A stretch of DNA of 64,000 nt from Hydractinia symbiolongicarpus (GCF_029227915.1 NC_079888.1:14801001-14865000), one strand, 5' to 3'. Shown: positions 45,863-59,342, counted from the stretch's first letter. Numbers and translations: made by a program. The notes: generated by a model not told the origin, from the letters alone.

Positions 45863-48335
45863 ATGGCGGAGAGCGCGGGCGTGTTGTTGTTATACTTCTT
45901 TTTACTTGGCTTATATGTTTTTAATTATGAAAAGCAACGTTTTACTACATCGAATCGTATTAACGAAACTTGCAGTGATAGAGAATCGTTCGAAAAAGAT
46001 GATTTATCTACTCGACGTAGAAATATAACAAATCAATATTCGAAATCTGTTACTGCTTTCATATTAATCTGGCCCTAATTTTACATGTATCGCGGACTCT
46101 GTTAAATCTAAAGGTTTTACTGTGCTCCATCAAAATATTAAAGGGTTATGTGGGAAGAAAGATCTCCTTGAAGATATTTTATTTGAAAATAAAAAAATCG
46201 ACATTCTCTCCTCGAGTGAAACATTTGTTGCTAACGACGAGTTGTTTGACACAGAAATCCGAGGGTTCGACTTCGTGCATAAGAGTCGTACAACTGGAAT
46301 GGGAGAAAGAGTGGGTGCATATATCAAGCAAGGTGTTCCATATGTGAGAAGAAGAGAAAAAAGGATATTGAAATTTTATGGCTCTTGGGAGATATAAATT
46401 GTTTTTCTTATAAGAATCGATCACAAAGAGATAAAAGATATATTCACTACCTTTGGTTTCAAACAATTAATTACACAACCAACGAAAATAACCGAAAATA
46501 GTGCAACTTTAACAGACGTTGTACTATCAAATTCTCCGAACACTATTTCACATAGTAAAACGCTTTCATCCAGTCTAAGCGATCACGACACGGTTGACTG
46601 TATCAGAAAGAAATTTGTTACAAAATTCGCTCCAAAGAAATTAACGAGTCGAAATTACAAACATTATAATTCAGAAACAGTCTAGATGAGTTAGGGACAA
46701 TACAACACGCAATTTATTACGAAAAGCAAGAAAGTCAGGTTAAGATTGCGACGTCGGTCTATTAACGCAAGAAAAACTACGTAAATATTCTGATCAAAAA
46801 AGCCGAGATAGAATACTGTAAAAATCAACTCCAAGACAATATTTCAAGTTTGAAACTTTCTGGAAATGCTGGAAAAATCTCTTTCCTGCGAAGGCAAAAA
46901 GGACTATATCAAACGCTAAACGGAACCGAGACCGCAAATAAAAAGAAATTGCAAATGGGTTCTGCTTGTTTTTCCACAGATAATCGAGAAATGTATTCAT
47001 CAACAACTTTCAAAATACATGGAATCAAATAATATTTTGTCATGAAAGCAATTTTGGGTTCCATAAGCATAGATCAACTGAAACGGCTGCAACTTTGTTC
47101 TTGGATGACATTCACAAAGCAATGAATAAATCACAACTAACTGGCGCCATTTTTTATCGATCTTGGCATGGCTTTCGATACAATAATTCATAGCGCCATT
47201 CTAAATAAACTACCGAATTATGGCATTCTCGATCATAAAAAACAATCTTTTACAGATTACTTAACCGTTTAACCGTTGGCAGCACGTTTCCTACAACATC
47301 ACCCTATCTTCGAGTCAACCCGTATTTTATGGTGTCCCTCAAGGATTAATACTGGATCCGCTGCTTTTTTTACTCTATTTTAACGAGACTGAAAAGCAAC
47401 TCGAGAACTGCGAAATTATGATGTATGCCACGGTCATTAACTTTCATCACAACAATATATTTTCAATCGAACATGCACTCACCAAAGACTTAAAGAATTT
47501 ATCTGACTGGTTAGAAGAAAATGAACTCATCTTGAACCTTAAACAAGAAAAAAACAGAGGTCATACTTTTTAGGACACAATCACGACTTACAAGACAAAA
47601 CCAAAACATCAGCATTATGTATCGCTCAGATAAAATTAACAATACAGAAAGATACCAGTATCTAGGAGACAACCTGGATCCACCACTGACTATGGTTGAT
47701 CATTTCAACTCTGTATACAGGAGAGTATCTGGGAGACTTCGAATGTTACGTAAAATTAGATCTCATCTATCAGCTACCGCAGCACTGCGTATCTATCAGG
47801 CTATGATCGTACCGAACGCAACATATTGTTCACTTACAAATTACTTCCACCAGCCATACAGAATGCATATGCTCGAGTTACTAGATAGCACATAGTATTA
47901 TCCGACACGACACTCACATTACAACAATTCATAATTATCAGATGCGAAAGCTCTGTACCACCGTGCATGAATGTTTAATAGGCGACGTTCCTATGTTTGA
48001 AGAGTATTTTAAGGTGATATGTCACAACATCGGGATAAGGAACAATCACCACCTTCTTCGTGTCCCAATAGTTAAGCTTTAATCGACAAAAATCAATGCT
48101 GCACTAAACTATAATAAACTTCAACTTGATATACGTTCAGAAATTGACACAAAGGACTACTGCCAAGTTAAAGTTTTATTCTGTATGAATTAAAATTTGA
48201 GTTTTTTGGAATGTTTATATACCTATCAGTTGAGTATGTCATTTGTGCTATGTGCTTTCTCTTTTTTCTGTGGTCCTCTTTTTTGTTTGTGATTTCTAAT
48301 ATTTTAATTGTGTTTATAATGTACATATAATAAAG
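45863..48335 (+). pseudogene. CR1/L2-like non-LTR retrotransposon, decayed
   Basis: An N-terminal hydrophobic stretch (MAESAGVLLLYFFLLGLYVF) opens the copy. An endonuclease part follows at 46122-46397 with LHQNIKGLCGKKDLLEDILF, DILSSSETFVAND and EIRGFDFVHKSR, as in the apurinic-type endonucleases of CR1/L2/Jockey LINEs. The reverse transcriptase part (47100-47895) shows MAFDTIIHSAILNKLPNYG, SSSQPVFYGVPQGLILDPLL, YATVINF at the place of the YADD box, LSDWLEENELILNLKQEK and YQYLGDNLDPPL. The catalytic DD is lost and many frameshifts occur. The end at about 48335 has AATAAAGAATG. There is no USP or other extra domain. Confidence 0.8.
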
Positions 48336-48339
48336 AATG

Positions 48340-49452
48340 TTTTTAACTTTTCATATTTATTAACAAACAGGACTTTATAGAAAGAACAGTTTATTTTTAA
48401 CTGATATTTAGAACCTGTAAAATATTATTGAAATAAATTAAATAAATTAAAAACCTTAGAAAACAGTATATTATTTCATTTTAACCCAATTTTTTGACCT
48501 GCGTAAGTATTTGAGGGTAGCATAACGTGCATGCTATCCATAAAATCTGACAGAGTTATACCTCGGCACATTTGACGTCAGCATTCTTTGTGTGTCGTCT
48601 TGAGAAATTTTTAGGTCAGGTAAAATATTATTACCTATCAAAACGGTGTTAGAGACCGTTCTGTATAATACTTGGCTATTTTGCTATAATTTTCTTTTGG
48701 TAATATACAATGGTGTATAACATCATCTATTTTTACACATAGTGTATCCTGATGAATATTATATCTCGCATTAGAAGCGTAAAAACCAGGGAAGACAGAA
48801 TTTGCAATCGAGAAAGCATTTTAGATATCAAAATTTAAATTTGCCGCAGGCACATTATGACCCCCGCCCATGATAAATAGAGTTAATAAAGAATAAAAGT
48901 TAGAATAAATAAAGTTTTAAATTTTTCAAATATCTTTGTTGCTTCATCCAACTTTAAAACGCTCTATAAAAAGAGGACAGCCTCAGAGAGCACTTTTTTC
49001 CTGCTATTTTATCATTTAAGGCTGGTTATTACTTACAAGTCGTTTCATTCTTAAAAAAAATTGGAGCCCCGCGTTGCTTGAAAGATGCTGATAAAAAAAT
49101 TTTCATTTCAGTGCATTAAAAAACCCTTTTTCTCTCACTCGAGCAATGTAAGACAGCTTAAACTTCCCCAACAATATTCTTCCGTTGGCCATTAAAAGGC
49201 TACCACCTTATATTTTGCGCAAAAAAACTGAAGATTTAATTATCGATGTTCGGATGTAAAACTATGGAGGTGTGGAGAAAGAGGAGAGCAATTAATTAAA
49301 AAAAGAAAAGGAAACATTGTTGTAGTGCAGCCTTGAAGGAAAAGTTGTGAAATAAGTTAAGTTTTTAACATTTTTGATCTAAACAGAGCGCTTATGTGAT
49401 AAAAGCGCTTAATCAACGCATCTTAGTAACAAAAAAAGAACGAATAAGAAAT
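48340..49452. other. Spacer, nothing recognised
   Basis: AT-rich, no gene or repeat found up to the border of the tandem duplication. Confidence 0.3.
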
Positions 49453-51183
49453 AATTTTCAGTAGCACCTCCCTAATGCAAGAATTTGTCTGTCGTATTTA
49501 AAATGTGACGCATTGTAAAAAAATCCTTGTTTTAGTTAAGTTTAAATCCCTAACGTTCTTAATACTTTTATATTTGACACGTTGTAACAATTTGTGTAGA
49601 AACTTGGTATATATGCAATCCTGTTAGAAAGGAATATTTAAACGATTTATCAGTTTGATCAACGTGTGCAACGCAACATAAGATAAAAAACACCTACAAA
49701 AAATTTAAATAATTATGTTTATTTGTTGAAAAAAGCTGTTATATTGTGGCGACCTTATTATATTAAAATCTAATCATACAAAAAATATGCAATATCAAGC
49801 GTGTTCATAATTAGCTGTAGTTTATCGATTATGGTTATGTTGTTTAAATAATATAATGGCAAGCGATATTTCGTATATGTGTGCATGTAAGCGTCAGGAA
49901 GTGTGTACCGGAATTCATTTTGTATTCATTGTATATCATCATCAGCATGCGGTCGTTGCTATCAAGAGAATTTTTCATCTGTAATCTACAGGAAAGTAAC
50001 AAAGTTAAAATTTATCAAACAAATGTTTTATATCTTTGTGATCATCGAAAAATTTATTCATATACTTTAAAAAGACAATCCAAATTATTGCATTAGGATA
50101 AGTAATTTTACCTATATAACACGCCAAATATTTCAAAGCTGAGAAAAATGATAAATAAGCTTAACAATCTGATTAGTAGAGTTGAAAAATGTATATGTAC
50201 ATACTTTGGAACAATTGACTTCCCCACAAATGCCACATAATCAAACTGTCATTAATCCTGTTGCCATTTTCTTGCTCCTGGTACACTATTTACTTTATCT
50301 AAATGACAGAACTAAACTTAAAAAACGCATTGTAATAGGAAATCCATTTACAGTGATAAATATTTCGAATTTAAAATTCTATGGATTGTGTTGTCAGGAG
50401 TTTCATATTTAGACAACTATCTGGTTTTTTGAGAAAGCTTCAAAACCTATTGCATTGTGGAGTGTTTACAAGGTTCGTTAAAATGCACTGAATGCATTGA
50501 TAAACTTTCTACCAGCATTTTTTTCCTTAATACTTTTAACCGAAATGAAAAATAAAATAATGAAAAATGATTTGTAAAAAAAAAATATACAGAATACATA
50601 ATCAAGAATTTCATTTTTAGAAAAATAATTTCTTGAATCGAACTTTACAAAAGACTTAGTATAGACTCAGTATAGACCACACACTCAATTATTAATAACA
50701 AACCTGCAACTTAAATTCTTACAGCCTAATTGGTCAAGGAAAGCAAGCAGAATTCTGTTATATCATATCTGTTAATATGATATGCACTCACAATTGCTCT
50801 CCACATTGGAATGTGGATATAGAGGATGTACACCAACCACAATCTAGGAAATTAAGATCTTAAAATAATTGAGTGTCACAACCATGACTCTGCTGCTTAT
50901 ATGGTGGCATAATGTATATATACATCTTTCATGTCTTATATTCCTTTACTGCAGCTAGATACCATATTAAGACAAACTTATTATTAATTTGAATGTTTGT
51001 TGCAAAAAATATAAAAACAATCAGACATACATGGAATATGTGGTACAAACAGTATTTTGCCGTGTAAACCCATTTACGTCATTGAAAACATTTCGTTGCA
51101 TCAAATTATTTATATAACTTTCATTCATTATTTTTTATTCGACGTGTAAACTACACAAACAGACAATCTTCTGTACAACAATA
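49453..51183. other. Flank of the transposon inside the duplication, no gene seen
   Basis: This 1.7-kb stretch and its copy at 53049-54779 hold no recognisable gene. Short open frames (for example at 49881 and 50182) show no conserved motif. It is host-side DNA left of the original transposon insertion. Confidence 0.4.
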
Positions 51184-53048
51184 GCTACCTACGATGGCCC
51201 ACAAGGGTCACAGTGCGAGAATTTTTTATACACTGCGCGAGAATTCTAAAATGTGCAAGAATTTTCCACTACACTGCGCGAGAGCTTATAAACTATGCGA
51301 GAATTTTTTTGTACACTGCACGAGAATATTCAACAATGCGCGAGAATTTCCAAATATTGCGAGAAAATTTATATAGACTGGACGAAAAAATATTTTAAAT
51401 ATCGCAGGCCTACATATCATCGATCTGGTCTTTAAAATTAATTTTCTTTCGCGCTTTTTTTCTCTTTTAATGGAAACAGCATGGACTTTCGAAAGCATAG
51501 CTCGAAGCCATAATGCCTATACCAACGCACTTGCCATGCATTTCAGTGAGTGTTAACAGTTATCGTGATTCTTTGATATCGCAATACTTCTCTCAAGATA
51601 TGACAAATCTTGAAATAATATCTTTTCTTGCAATTCATCACAGTATTTACATAAGTTTGTCAACATTGAAAAGAAGTTTAAGAAAAATGGGCTTGAGACG
51701 ACGCATTGGTCAGTACGAGTCCAGAGAGGAAGTGATTCAAGCGATTTCAAGTGAATTGACTGGAAGTGGAAAGTCACTAGGTATTATAGCATGAGTATAC
51801 GAACAGGAATTTTTTAATGTCTTGTTCCCAAGCATTTTCTACCAGGCGTGAAAACTGTTATTACAGTTGTTTACTTTTTTAGGCTACAGAAAGCTGTGGA
51901 ATGCCATAAAGGCAAACGGAATACCAGCCAGAAGATCATCTGTTATGGAAATTTTAAGAGAGTTGGATCCAGTAGGAGTTGAAAGTCGCGCAAAGAAACG
52001 GTTGAGGCGCCGAATCTACAGCGTACCTGGGCCAGATTTTTTATGGCACTTGGACGGGCATGACAAACTGAAGCCCTACGGTTTCAGTATACACGGTTGT
52101 ATTGACGGGTTTTCCCGCCGATTAATTTGGCTCAAAGTTGGACCCACAAATAAACGACCAGAATTGTTGCCAACTATTTCTTAGAAGCTGTAACCCAGTT
52201 GAACAGACTACCTACTAGAATAAGAAGCGACGACGGGACCGAGAACAGCATAATCGAGGCCATTCAGATATGCATGAGGGCTGATCACACGGATGAGTAT
52301 GCTGATCTCGGCAGTTTCATCGTGAGATCCTCTCCGAACAATCAAAGGATTGAATGTTTTTGGTCGCAGTTGGCCAAGGATAGACCAATGTGGAGGAGAG
52401 AGTTTTTTGCAGAGCTTTCTGGGATGGGCTATTTGGATGGTGGCAATGTATTGATTGCTCAATGCGCTCGTTTTTGTTTCATGCACTTGATTCGAAAAGA
52501 TTTAGATGATATGGCGGTGCGCTGGAATCAACATATCATTGCACCGAGCAGAGGTTCAACCCTACCACGCGGACGTCCAGATACCTTACATTTTATACCA
52601 GAGCTATACAATAGCAAATCATACAAGAAATTTGTTGACATTAGTGACATCAGCGAATTCAACGATCCTACATTTGCTATTGCTGTTGCAGACAACGAGC
52701 CTGAGTTTATTGAATTTGCAGACACAGTCCTTGCAATGAAAGGACACCCAAATGGACGTCCAAGTACAATTCAGCAAGCCTTAGAAATATACTTTCTTTT
52801 ACTTGATGCTGTAGCAGAATTTACGTAGATAACAATGTAACAAGTTGGTGTTGAAAAATACAGATGTAATCTTGAAATCTTCAATCTTGAAACAAAATGT
52901 TTAATGCATTTGAAACAGCTGTATTAAAAGTTAAAATAAAAAACAAAATAGAAGAATGGTCCATTATCAATGATAAAAAGCACTGATTCAGCTTCATTAA
53001 AAATAAAATACAGAACAAAATAGAGGAAAGAAAATCTGTGTCATTCAG
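51184..53048 (+). mobile_element. Duplicated left half of the DDE-integrase transposon
   Basis: This copy has the GCTACC target sequence (51184-51189), the left terminal repeat from 51190 and the full integrase gene, but stops at the duplication border and has no HECT gene or right end. It exists only because of the 3.6-kb tandem duplication. Confidence 0.85.
51513..52828 (+). pseudogene. DDE integrase-type transposase, copy 1
   Basis: Exon 1 (51513-51780) starts MPIPTHLPCISVSVNSYRDS and has a helix-turn-helix-like SLSTLKRSLRKMGLRRR. The intron is 51781-51882 (GTATTA...TTTTTTAG). Exon 2 (51883-52828) reads YRKLWNAIKANGIPARRSS, PGPDFLWHLDGHDKLKPYG (first catalytic D), IHGCIDGFSRRLIWLKVG, RIRSDDGTEN (second D) and NNQRIECFWSQL (E). 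This is the rve/integrase core found in IS3EU-like and related eukaryotic transposons. The two exons sum to 1,214 bases. One base is missing between RPE and the following VANYF-like segment (about 52162), which shifts the frame; with it the protein would be about 404 residues. The same lesion is in copy 2. Confidence 0.85.
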
Positions 53049-54785
53049 AATTTTCAGTAGCACCTCCCTAATGCAAGAATTTGTCTGTCGTATTTAAAAT
53101 GTGACGCATTGTAAAAAAATCCTTGTTTTAGTTAAGTTTAAATCCCTAACGTTCTTAATACTTTTATATTTGACACGTTGTAACAATTTGTGTAGAAACT
53201 TGGTATATATGCAATCCTGTTAGAAAGGAATATTTAAACGATTTATCAGTTTGATCAACGTGTGCAACGCAACATAAGATAAAAAACACCTACAAAAAAT
53301 TTAAATAATTATGTTTATTTGTTGAAAAAAGCTGTTATATTGTGGCGACCTTATTATATTAAAATCTAATCATACAAAAAATATGCAATATCAAGCGTGT
53401 TCATAATTAGCTGTAGTTTATCGATTATGGTTATGTTGTTTAAATAATATAATGGCAAGCGATATTTCGTATATGTGTGCATGTAAGCGTCAGGAAGTGT
53501 GTACCGGAATTCATTTTGTATTCATTGTATATCATCATCAGCATGCGGTCGTTGCTATCAAGAGAATTTTTCATCTGTAATCTACAGGAAAGTAACAAAG
53601 TTAAAATTTATCAAACAAATGTTTTATATCTTTGTGATCATCGAAAAATTTATTCATATACTTTAAAAAGACAATCCAAATTATTGCATTAGGATAAGTA
53701 ATTTTACCTATATAACACGCCAAATATTTCAAAGCTGAGAAAAATGATAAATAAGCTTAACAATCTGATTAGTAGAGTTGAAAAATGTATATGTACATAC
53801 TTTGGAACAATTGACTTCCCCACAAATGCCACATAATCAAACTGTCATTAATCCTGTTGCCATTTTCTTGCTCCTGGTACACTATTTACTTTATCTAAAT
53901 GACAGAACTAAACTTAAAAAACGCATTGTAATAGGAAATCCATTTACAGTGATAAATATTTCGAATTTAAAATTCTATGGATTGTGTTGTCAGGAGTTTC
54001 ATATTTAGACAACTATCTGGTTTTTTGAGAAAGCTTCAAAACCTATTGCATTGTGGAGTGTTTACAAGGTTCGTTAAAATGCACTGAATGCATTGATAAA
54101 CTTTCTACCAGCATTTTTTTCCTTAATACTTTTAACCGAAATGAAAAATAAAATAATGAAAAATGATTTGTAAAAAAAAAATATACAGAATACATAATCA
54201 AGAATTTCATTTTTAGAAAAATAATTTCTTGAATCGAACTTTACAAAAGACTTAGTATAGACTCAGTATAGACCACACACTCAATTATTAATAACAAACC
54301 TGCAACTTAAATTCTTACAGCCTAATTGGTCAAGGAAAGCAAGCAGAATTCTGTTATATCATATCTGTTAATATGATATGCACTCACAATTGCTCTCCAC
54401 ATTGGAATGTGGATATAGAGGATGTACACCAACCACAATCTAGGAAATTAAGATCTTAAAATAATTGAGTGTCACAACCATGACTCTGCTGCTTATATGG
54501 TGGCATAATGTATATATACATCTTTCATGTCTTATATTCCTTTACTGCAGCTAGATACCATATTAAGACAAACTTATTATTAATTTGAATGTTTGTTGCA
54601 AAAAATATAAAAACAATCAGACATACATGGAATATGTGGTACAAACAGTATTTTGCCGTGTAAACCCATTTACGTCATTGAAAACATTTCGTTGCATCAA
54701 ATTATTTATATAACTTTCATTCATTATTTTTTATTCGACGTGTAAACTACACAAACAGACAATCTTCTGTACAACAATAGCTACC

Positions 54786-54900
54786 TACGATGGCCCACAA
54801 GGGTCACAGTGCGAGAATTTTTTATACACTGCGCGAGAATTCTAAAATGTGCAAGAATTTTCCACTACACTGCGCGAGAGCTTATAAACTATGCGAGAAT
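54786..54900 (+). repeat. Left terminal inverted repeat with CGCGAGAA motifs
   Basis: This repeat is identical to the right end for 67 bases. CACTGCGCGAGAATTC and close variants (GTGCAAGAATTTT, CTGCGCGAGAGC, ATGCGAGAATTTT, CTGCACGAGAATAT, ATGCGCGAGAATTT) recur about every 20-25 bases to 54965. They are likely transposase binding sites and also lie in the promoter side of the integrase gene. The duplicate is at 51190-51369. Confidence 0.85.
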
Positions 54901-55108
54901 TTTTTTGTACACTGCACGAGAATATTCAACAATGCGCGAGAATTTCCAAATATTGCGAGAAAATTTATATAGACTGGACGAAAAAATATTTTAAATATCG
55001 CAGGCCTACATATCATCGATCTGGTCTTTAAAATTAATTTTCTTTCGCGCTTTTTTTCTCTTTTAATGGAAACAGCATGGACTTTCGAAAGCATAGCTCG
55101 AAGCCATA

Positions 55109-56424
55109 ATGCCTATACCAACGCACTTGCCATGCATTTCAGTGAGTGTTAACAGTTATCGTGATTCTTTGATATCGCAATACTTCTCTCAAGATATGAC
55201 AAATCTTGAAATAATATCTTTTCTTGCAATTCATCACAGTATTTACATAAGTTTGTCAACATTGAAAAGAAGTTTAAGAAAAATGGGCTTGAGACGACGC
55301 ATTGGTCAGTACGAGTCCAGAGAGGAAGTGATTCAAGCGATTTCAAGTGAATTGACTGGAAGTGGAAAGTCACTAGGTATTATAGCATGAGTATACGAAC
55401 AGGAATTTTTTAATGTCTTGTTCCCAAGCATTTTCTACCAGGCGTGAAAACTGTTATTACAGTTGTTTACTTTTTTAGGCTACAGAAAGCTGTGGAATGC
55501 CATAAAGGCAAACGGAATACCAGCCAGAAGATCATCTGTTATGGAAATTTTAAGAGAGTTGGATCCAGTAGGAGTTGAAAGTCGCGCAAAGAAACGGTTG
55601 AGGCGCCGAATCTACAGCGTACCTGGGCCAGATTTTTTATGGCACTTGGACGGGCATGACAAACTGAAGCCCTACGGTTTCAGTATACACGGTTGTATTG
55701 ACGGGTTTTCCCGCCGATTAATTTGGCTCAAAGTTGGACCCACAAATAAACGACCAGAATTGTTGCCAACTATTTCTTAGAAGCTGTAACCCAGTTGAAC
55801 AGACTACCTACTAGAATAAGAAGCGACGACGGGACCGAGAACAGCATAATCGAGGCCATTCAGATATGCATGAGGGCTGATCACACGGATGAGTATGCTG
55901 ATCTCGGCAGTTTCATCGTGAGATCCTCTCCGAACAATCAAAGGATTGAATGTTTTTGGTCGCAGTTGGCCAAGGATAGACCAATGTGGAGGAGAGAGTT
56001 TTTTGCAGAGCTTTCTGGGATGGGCTATTTGGATGGTGGCAATGTATTGATTGCTCAATGCGCTCGTTTTTGTTTCATGCACTTGATTCGAAAAGATTTA
56101 GATGATATGGCGGTGCGCTGGAATCAACATATCATTGCACCGAGCAGAGGTTCAACCCTACCACGCGGACGTCCAGATACCTTACATTTTATACCAGAGC
56201 TATACAATAGCAAATCATACAAGAAATTTGTTGACATTAGTGACATCAGCGAATTCAACGATCCTACATTTGCTATTGCTGTTGCAGACAACGAGCCTGA
56301 GTTTATTGAATTTGCAGACACAGTCCTTGCAATGAAAGGACACCCAAATGGACGTCCAAGTACAATTCAGCAAGCCTTAGAAATATACTTTCTTTTACTT
56401 GATGCTGTAGCAGAATTTACGTAG
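55109..56424 (+). pseudogene. DDE integrase-type transposase, copy 2 (inside the complete element)
   Basis: Same gene as at 51513-52828, shifted by 3,596: exon 1 55109-55376, intron 55377-55478, exon 2 55479-56424. It carries the identical one-base deletion at about 55758. The catalytic residues D (HLDG), D (RSDDG) and E (QRIE) are all present, so only the frame is damaged. This copy is the transposase gene of the element bounded by 54786 and 59543. Confidence 0.85.
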
Positions 56425-56684
56425 ATAACAATGTAACAAGTTGGTGTTGAAAAATACAGATGTAATCTTGAAATCTTCAATCTTGAAACAAAATGTTTAA
56501 TGCATTTGAAACAGCTGTATTAAAAGTTAAAATAAAAAACAAAATAGAAGAATGGTCCATTATCAATGATAAAAAGCACTGATTCAGCTTCATTAAAAAT
56601 AAAATACAGAACAAAATAGAGGAAAGAAAATCTGTGTCATTCAGAATTAAAACACAACAAAAACAGAAGACAAAACAAAAGACA

Positions 56685-56704
56685 CCCCCCCCCCCCCCCC
56701 CCCC
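56685..56704. repeat. Run of 20 C
   Basis: A pure C20 tract just beyond the duplication border and between the two convergent genes of the element. A second C-rich tract (C11, T, C7) lies at about 57804-57822 in the HECT intron. Such runs are prone to sequencing and replication slippage. Confidence 0.95.
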
Positions 56705-56845
56705 GTGTCAACGGCTATGAAAAACACAATTCAAGCATTGTCGTGGGCAATATTTGCAAAGCTGAATGATGTTTTAAAAAATATGATAATTCAAAAAACA
56801 ATAGAATACCACTGATAAAATATACTTATCAAACAACAAGTATTT

Positions 56846-59342
56846 TTAAACAATGCCAAAGCCCGGCGAATTAATAATATCTTCGGTAATGTTTCTAGAA
56901 AATTTTGACCCAGTATATCTTGGTACAACCGGAAAAGTGAGCTGATACTGACATGTCGAAACACTGATTCTTCCCTTTCTAGTTATATGATCAAAAAGAA
57001 CTTTAATTTTTTCGTTATTAGGTACAACAGTAGAGCCTGTGAGAAACATCATAACATCGCCTAGTGAAAGTTTTTTCTCTGATTTAGCACTCTCTTCTGT
57101 TTTTTCATTCTCGACATCAGATACGGTGAAAGTTTTAACAGTGATAGACTTACCGTGACCCAATTCATCGAGGAAGTTTTTCCAATTGTAAAAAATATCT
57201 TCCTCTGGGGCAGCTTTATCACTTTCGTTCGAATATGTTACATCAAAACAGGACTTGATAACCTCAGGATCAACAAGATCTTGGTTGTAAGTGAATAACT
57301 TCATGGCTTCCAAAGGATGCTTTCTAAGCAGATCAAGAACACCAAAAGTTTCAAGTCCCTTTAAAAATTGCTGAATTTCCTCTAATTGCATAGATATTAT
57401 GATGTGGTGAGCAACCTTTTGCAATAAATCAGTTTTGTCTGCTAGTTTCGGACATGGTTTGTTGTAACCATAGTCAAATCGTTCATGGAAACGTTGAACT
57501 TGAGACTGAAATTCTGCTTCTTTATCACAATTTCTGATATTTTCAAGTTTAATTTTGAGGTCAATGCTGGGTATGTCATCAATGCAACATAAACAGTCTT
57601 TATGCCCTGAAATAGATTAAATAATCTCAGGCATAAACAAGAAGTCAATATCAAAATTTGCCAAATAATTCACTGAAACACATGCAAACAAGGCCTTTTT
57701 TAAAGCTTCCATACATCAACACTAATGTAAACCAAACGCCACCTTGGAAATCACATGTTAGTTAATCCTTAGACTCACCAACCCTGAACCTTTAAAACCA
57801 TATCCCCCCCCCCCTCCCCCCAAACAATGTCGAAATGTACATATTTCATGAAGCAGTAAAATGACATGAAGGCAAAAATAGGTTTTCGTTTTTAAAGAAC
57901 TCACCCACTATAAAGCCACTGAGACCAGCACTGAAGTATGGTGGATTGCAACCATGTAATAAAGATAATGACACAAATTTTCCAAAAAACATATATTGAT
58001 CTTCTGTTAACTTTTGCAGATCATGGATGAAAAATTCATTATTTTGACGGCCATATGTAAGTTTACCAATTGTGCTTTGATAAAATAGCGATATTAACTC
58101 ACGAGTAGGACCACCTGTGTCTACACCAGCTTCCTTACCACCCATACTGGTGAATTCTACCTTGAAAGGAGACAATTCATCATCTGAAAAAAACACCTCC
58201 ATTTTTTGCATAACATCATTAAATACACATCTTCTTCTGATATTAAAAGTTACTTTACTTTTTTTCATGAACTTCGCTGACAAAACATTCAACTCTTTCT
58301 CCAAGTTTAATTTTGGTGAATTACTAGATAAAGCTTTAATACGTTGTTCTCGCAAATTTTCGATAGATCTGTCAGTAATATTTTCATTGGATGGTTCTTC
58401 GGATGTTGATCCACCTTCAGAGTCAAATGAATTCTTTTGACTATCTTTCTGCAATGACTGTTCAAACTCCTTATCTTGCTTACATCTGATGCAAAACCTG
58501 AAGTAAGTGCCCGAGCATGTGTCACAAATTTTTCTTTTCAAAGCAGGACCAGCAGCAGTAATAGGCTCAGAATCAGAGAGTGACATACAATCATCATTGT
58601 AATCATAATCAAAATAATTTTCAAGCTCTGGACCATTATCATTTAAACTAGTTCTCAAAACAAACCATGTTTTTGATGGAAACAAACCCCTTTCTTTAAG
58701 ATAATCTGGAATACTGTCCCGTAAGTTGACTGTAGTACCGGTAACATCTTCCAGTTTTGCAGTCACTTCTAGTTGGTCTTCATTGAAACAGTTCTTTCCA
58801 CACACACCAAAATAAACATCCAGACTTTTGGTCAATAAATGCTCGAAGGTTTGATTCTCCTGATTTAAAGCAATGAAACGGCTTCCTCCTCCCTCTGCTT
58901 GTTTCACATTTATCCAATTTCCTCCAACCTCTCTCATCCACCTTACTTGGATTCTAATATCCTTTTTATTTGTTGAAGCATTGCCAGCAGCACGAACACT
59001 TTTTTTGGTTATCTTTGTCAACAAAGTGTTCAATCTGGTAGTGATGTTTCCATGTCTCTTCTGTTCGTTCTTGATATCACTGGATTCTCCATTACAAGCT
59101 TGGTCTTGGTCTTGTTTTGACAAAATACTTCTTTCAATTTCTTCTTTCACCTCTTTCCTGACTTCTTCCTTAACTTCTTCCCTCACTAAACGTGTGAGTA
59201 CAGAATCCATTTTGAATTTGGAAAACAAACAGAACAACTTTGGTGTCACCCCGAGATACCTAAATAAATCCTCCATAAATGGTATGGGAGGCGCTGTGGT
59301 GGAGTTCAACCTCGGTTCCAGGATACTGCAGATAAACTTCAG
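56846..59342 (-). CDS. HECT-type E3 ubiquitin ligase-like protein of the transposon
   Basis: The large exon (about 59342, after TTTTACAG, to 57905) contains LFRYLGVTPKLFCLFSKFK, a charged coiled coil (EEVKEEVRKEVKEEIERS), a CDTCSGTYFRFCIRC zinc pair and RRRCVFNDVMQKMEVFFSDD. It also has the HECT N-lobe: KVEFTSMGGKEAGVDTGGPT, RELISLFYQS, FGKFVSLSLLHGCNPPYFS. It ends G|GTGAGT and joins in phase to the last exon (57615-56846): HKDCLCCIDDIPSIDLKIK, FHERFDYGYNKPCPKLADKT, NFLDELGHGKSITVKTF. It closes with the C-lobe ISVSTCQYQLTFPVVPRYT, where STCQ fits the catalytic cysteine (about 56952), and NSPGFGIV-stop. HECT ligases take ubiquitin on this cysteine and pass it to substrates. The domain resembles G2E3-like proteins. 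No stop or frameshift was found. The first in-frame ATG is FMEDLF (about 59276). Confidence 0.8.

Larger units (their letters stand above)
49453..56648. repeat. 3,596-bp tandem duplication
   Basis: Copy 1 runs 49453-53048 (up to 53052 counting shared bases) and copy 2 runs 53049-56648. Every landmark compared, including all long reading frames, recurs at +3596 with no difference that I noticed. The junctions share only AATT: TAATTTTC before copy 1, GAATTTTC at the middle, GAATTAAA after copy 2. The unit holds about 1.7 kb of flank plus the left half of the DDE-integrase transposon. Identity this high means a very recent event, or an assembly artefact. Confidence 0.95.

Noticed and set aside
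45863-48335. CR1-like LINE as another carrier of a ubiquitin domain
   Set aside because: After the reverse transcriptase only a short tail follows; I find no USP, OTU or HECT motif.
51194-51398. Small proteins read through the left terminal repeat, starting MAHKGHSARIF
   Set aside because: The frame follows the CGCGAGAATT repeats of the terminal repeat; no conserved protein, and it is absent from the right end in the same form.
56846-59342. HECT gene as a host G2E3 gene
   Set aside because: It lies fully inside the transposon terminal repeats and target duplication, so it is cargo.
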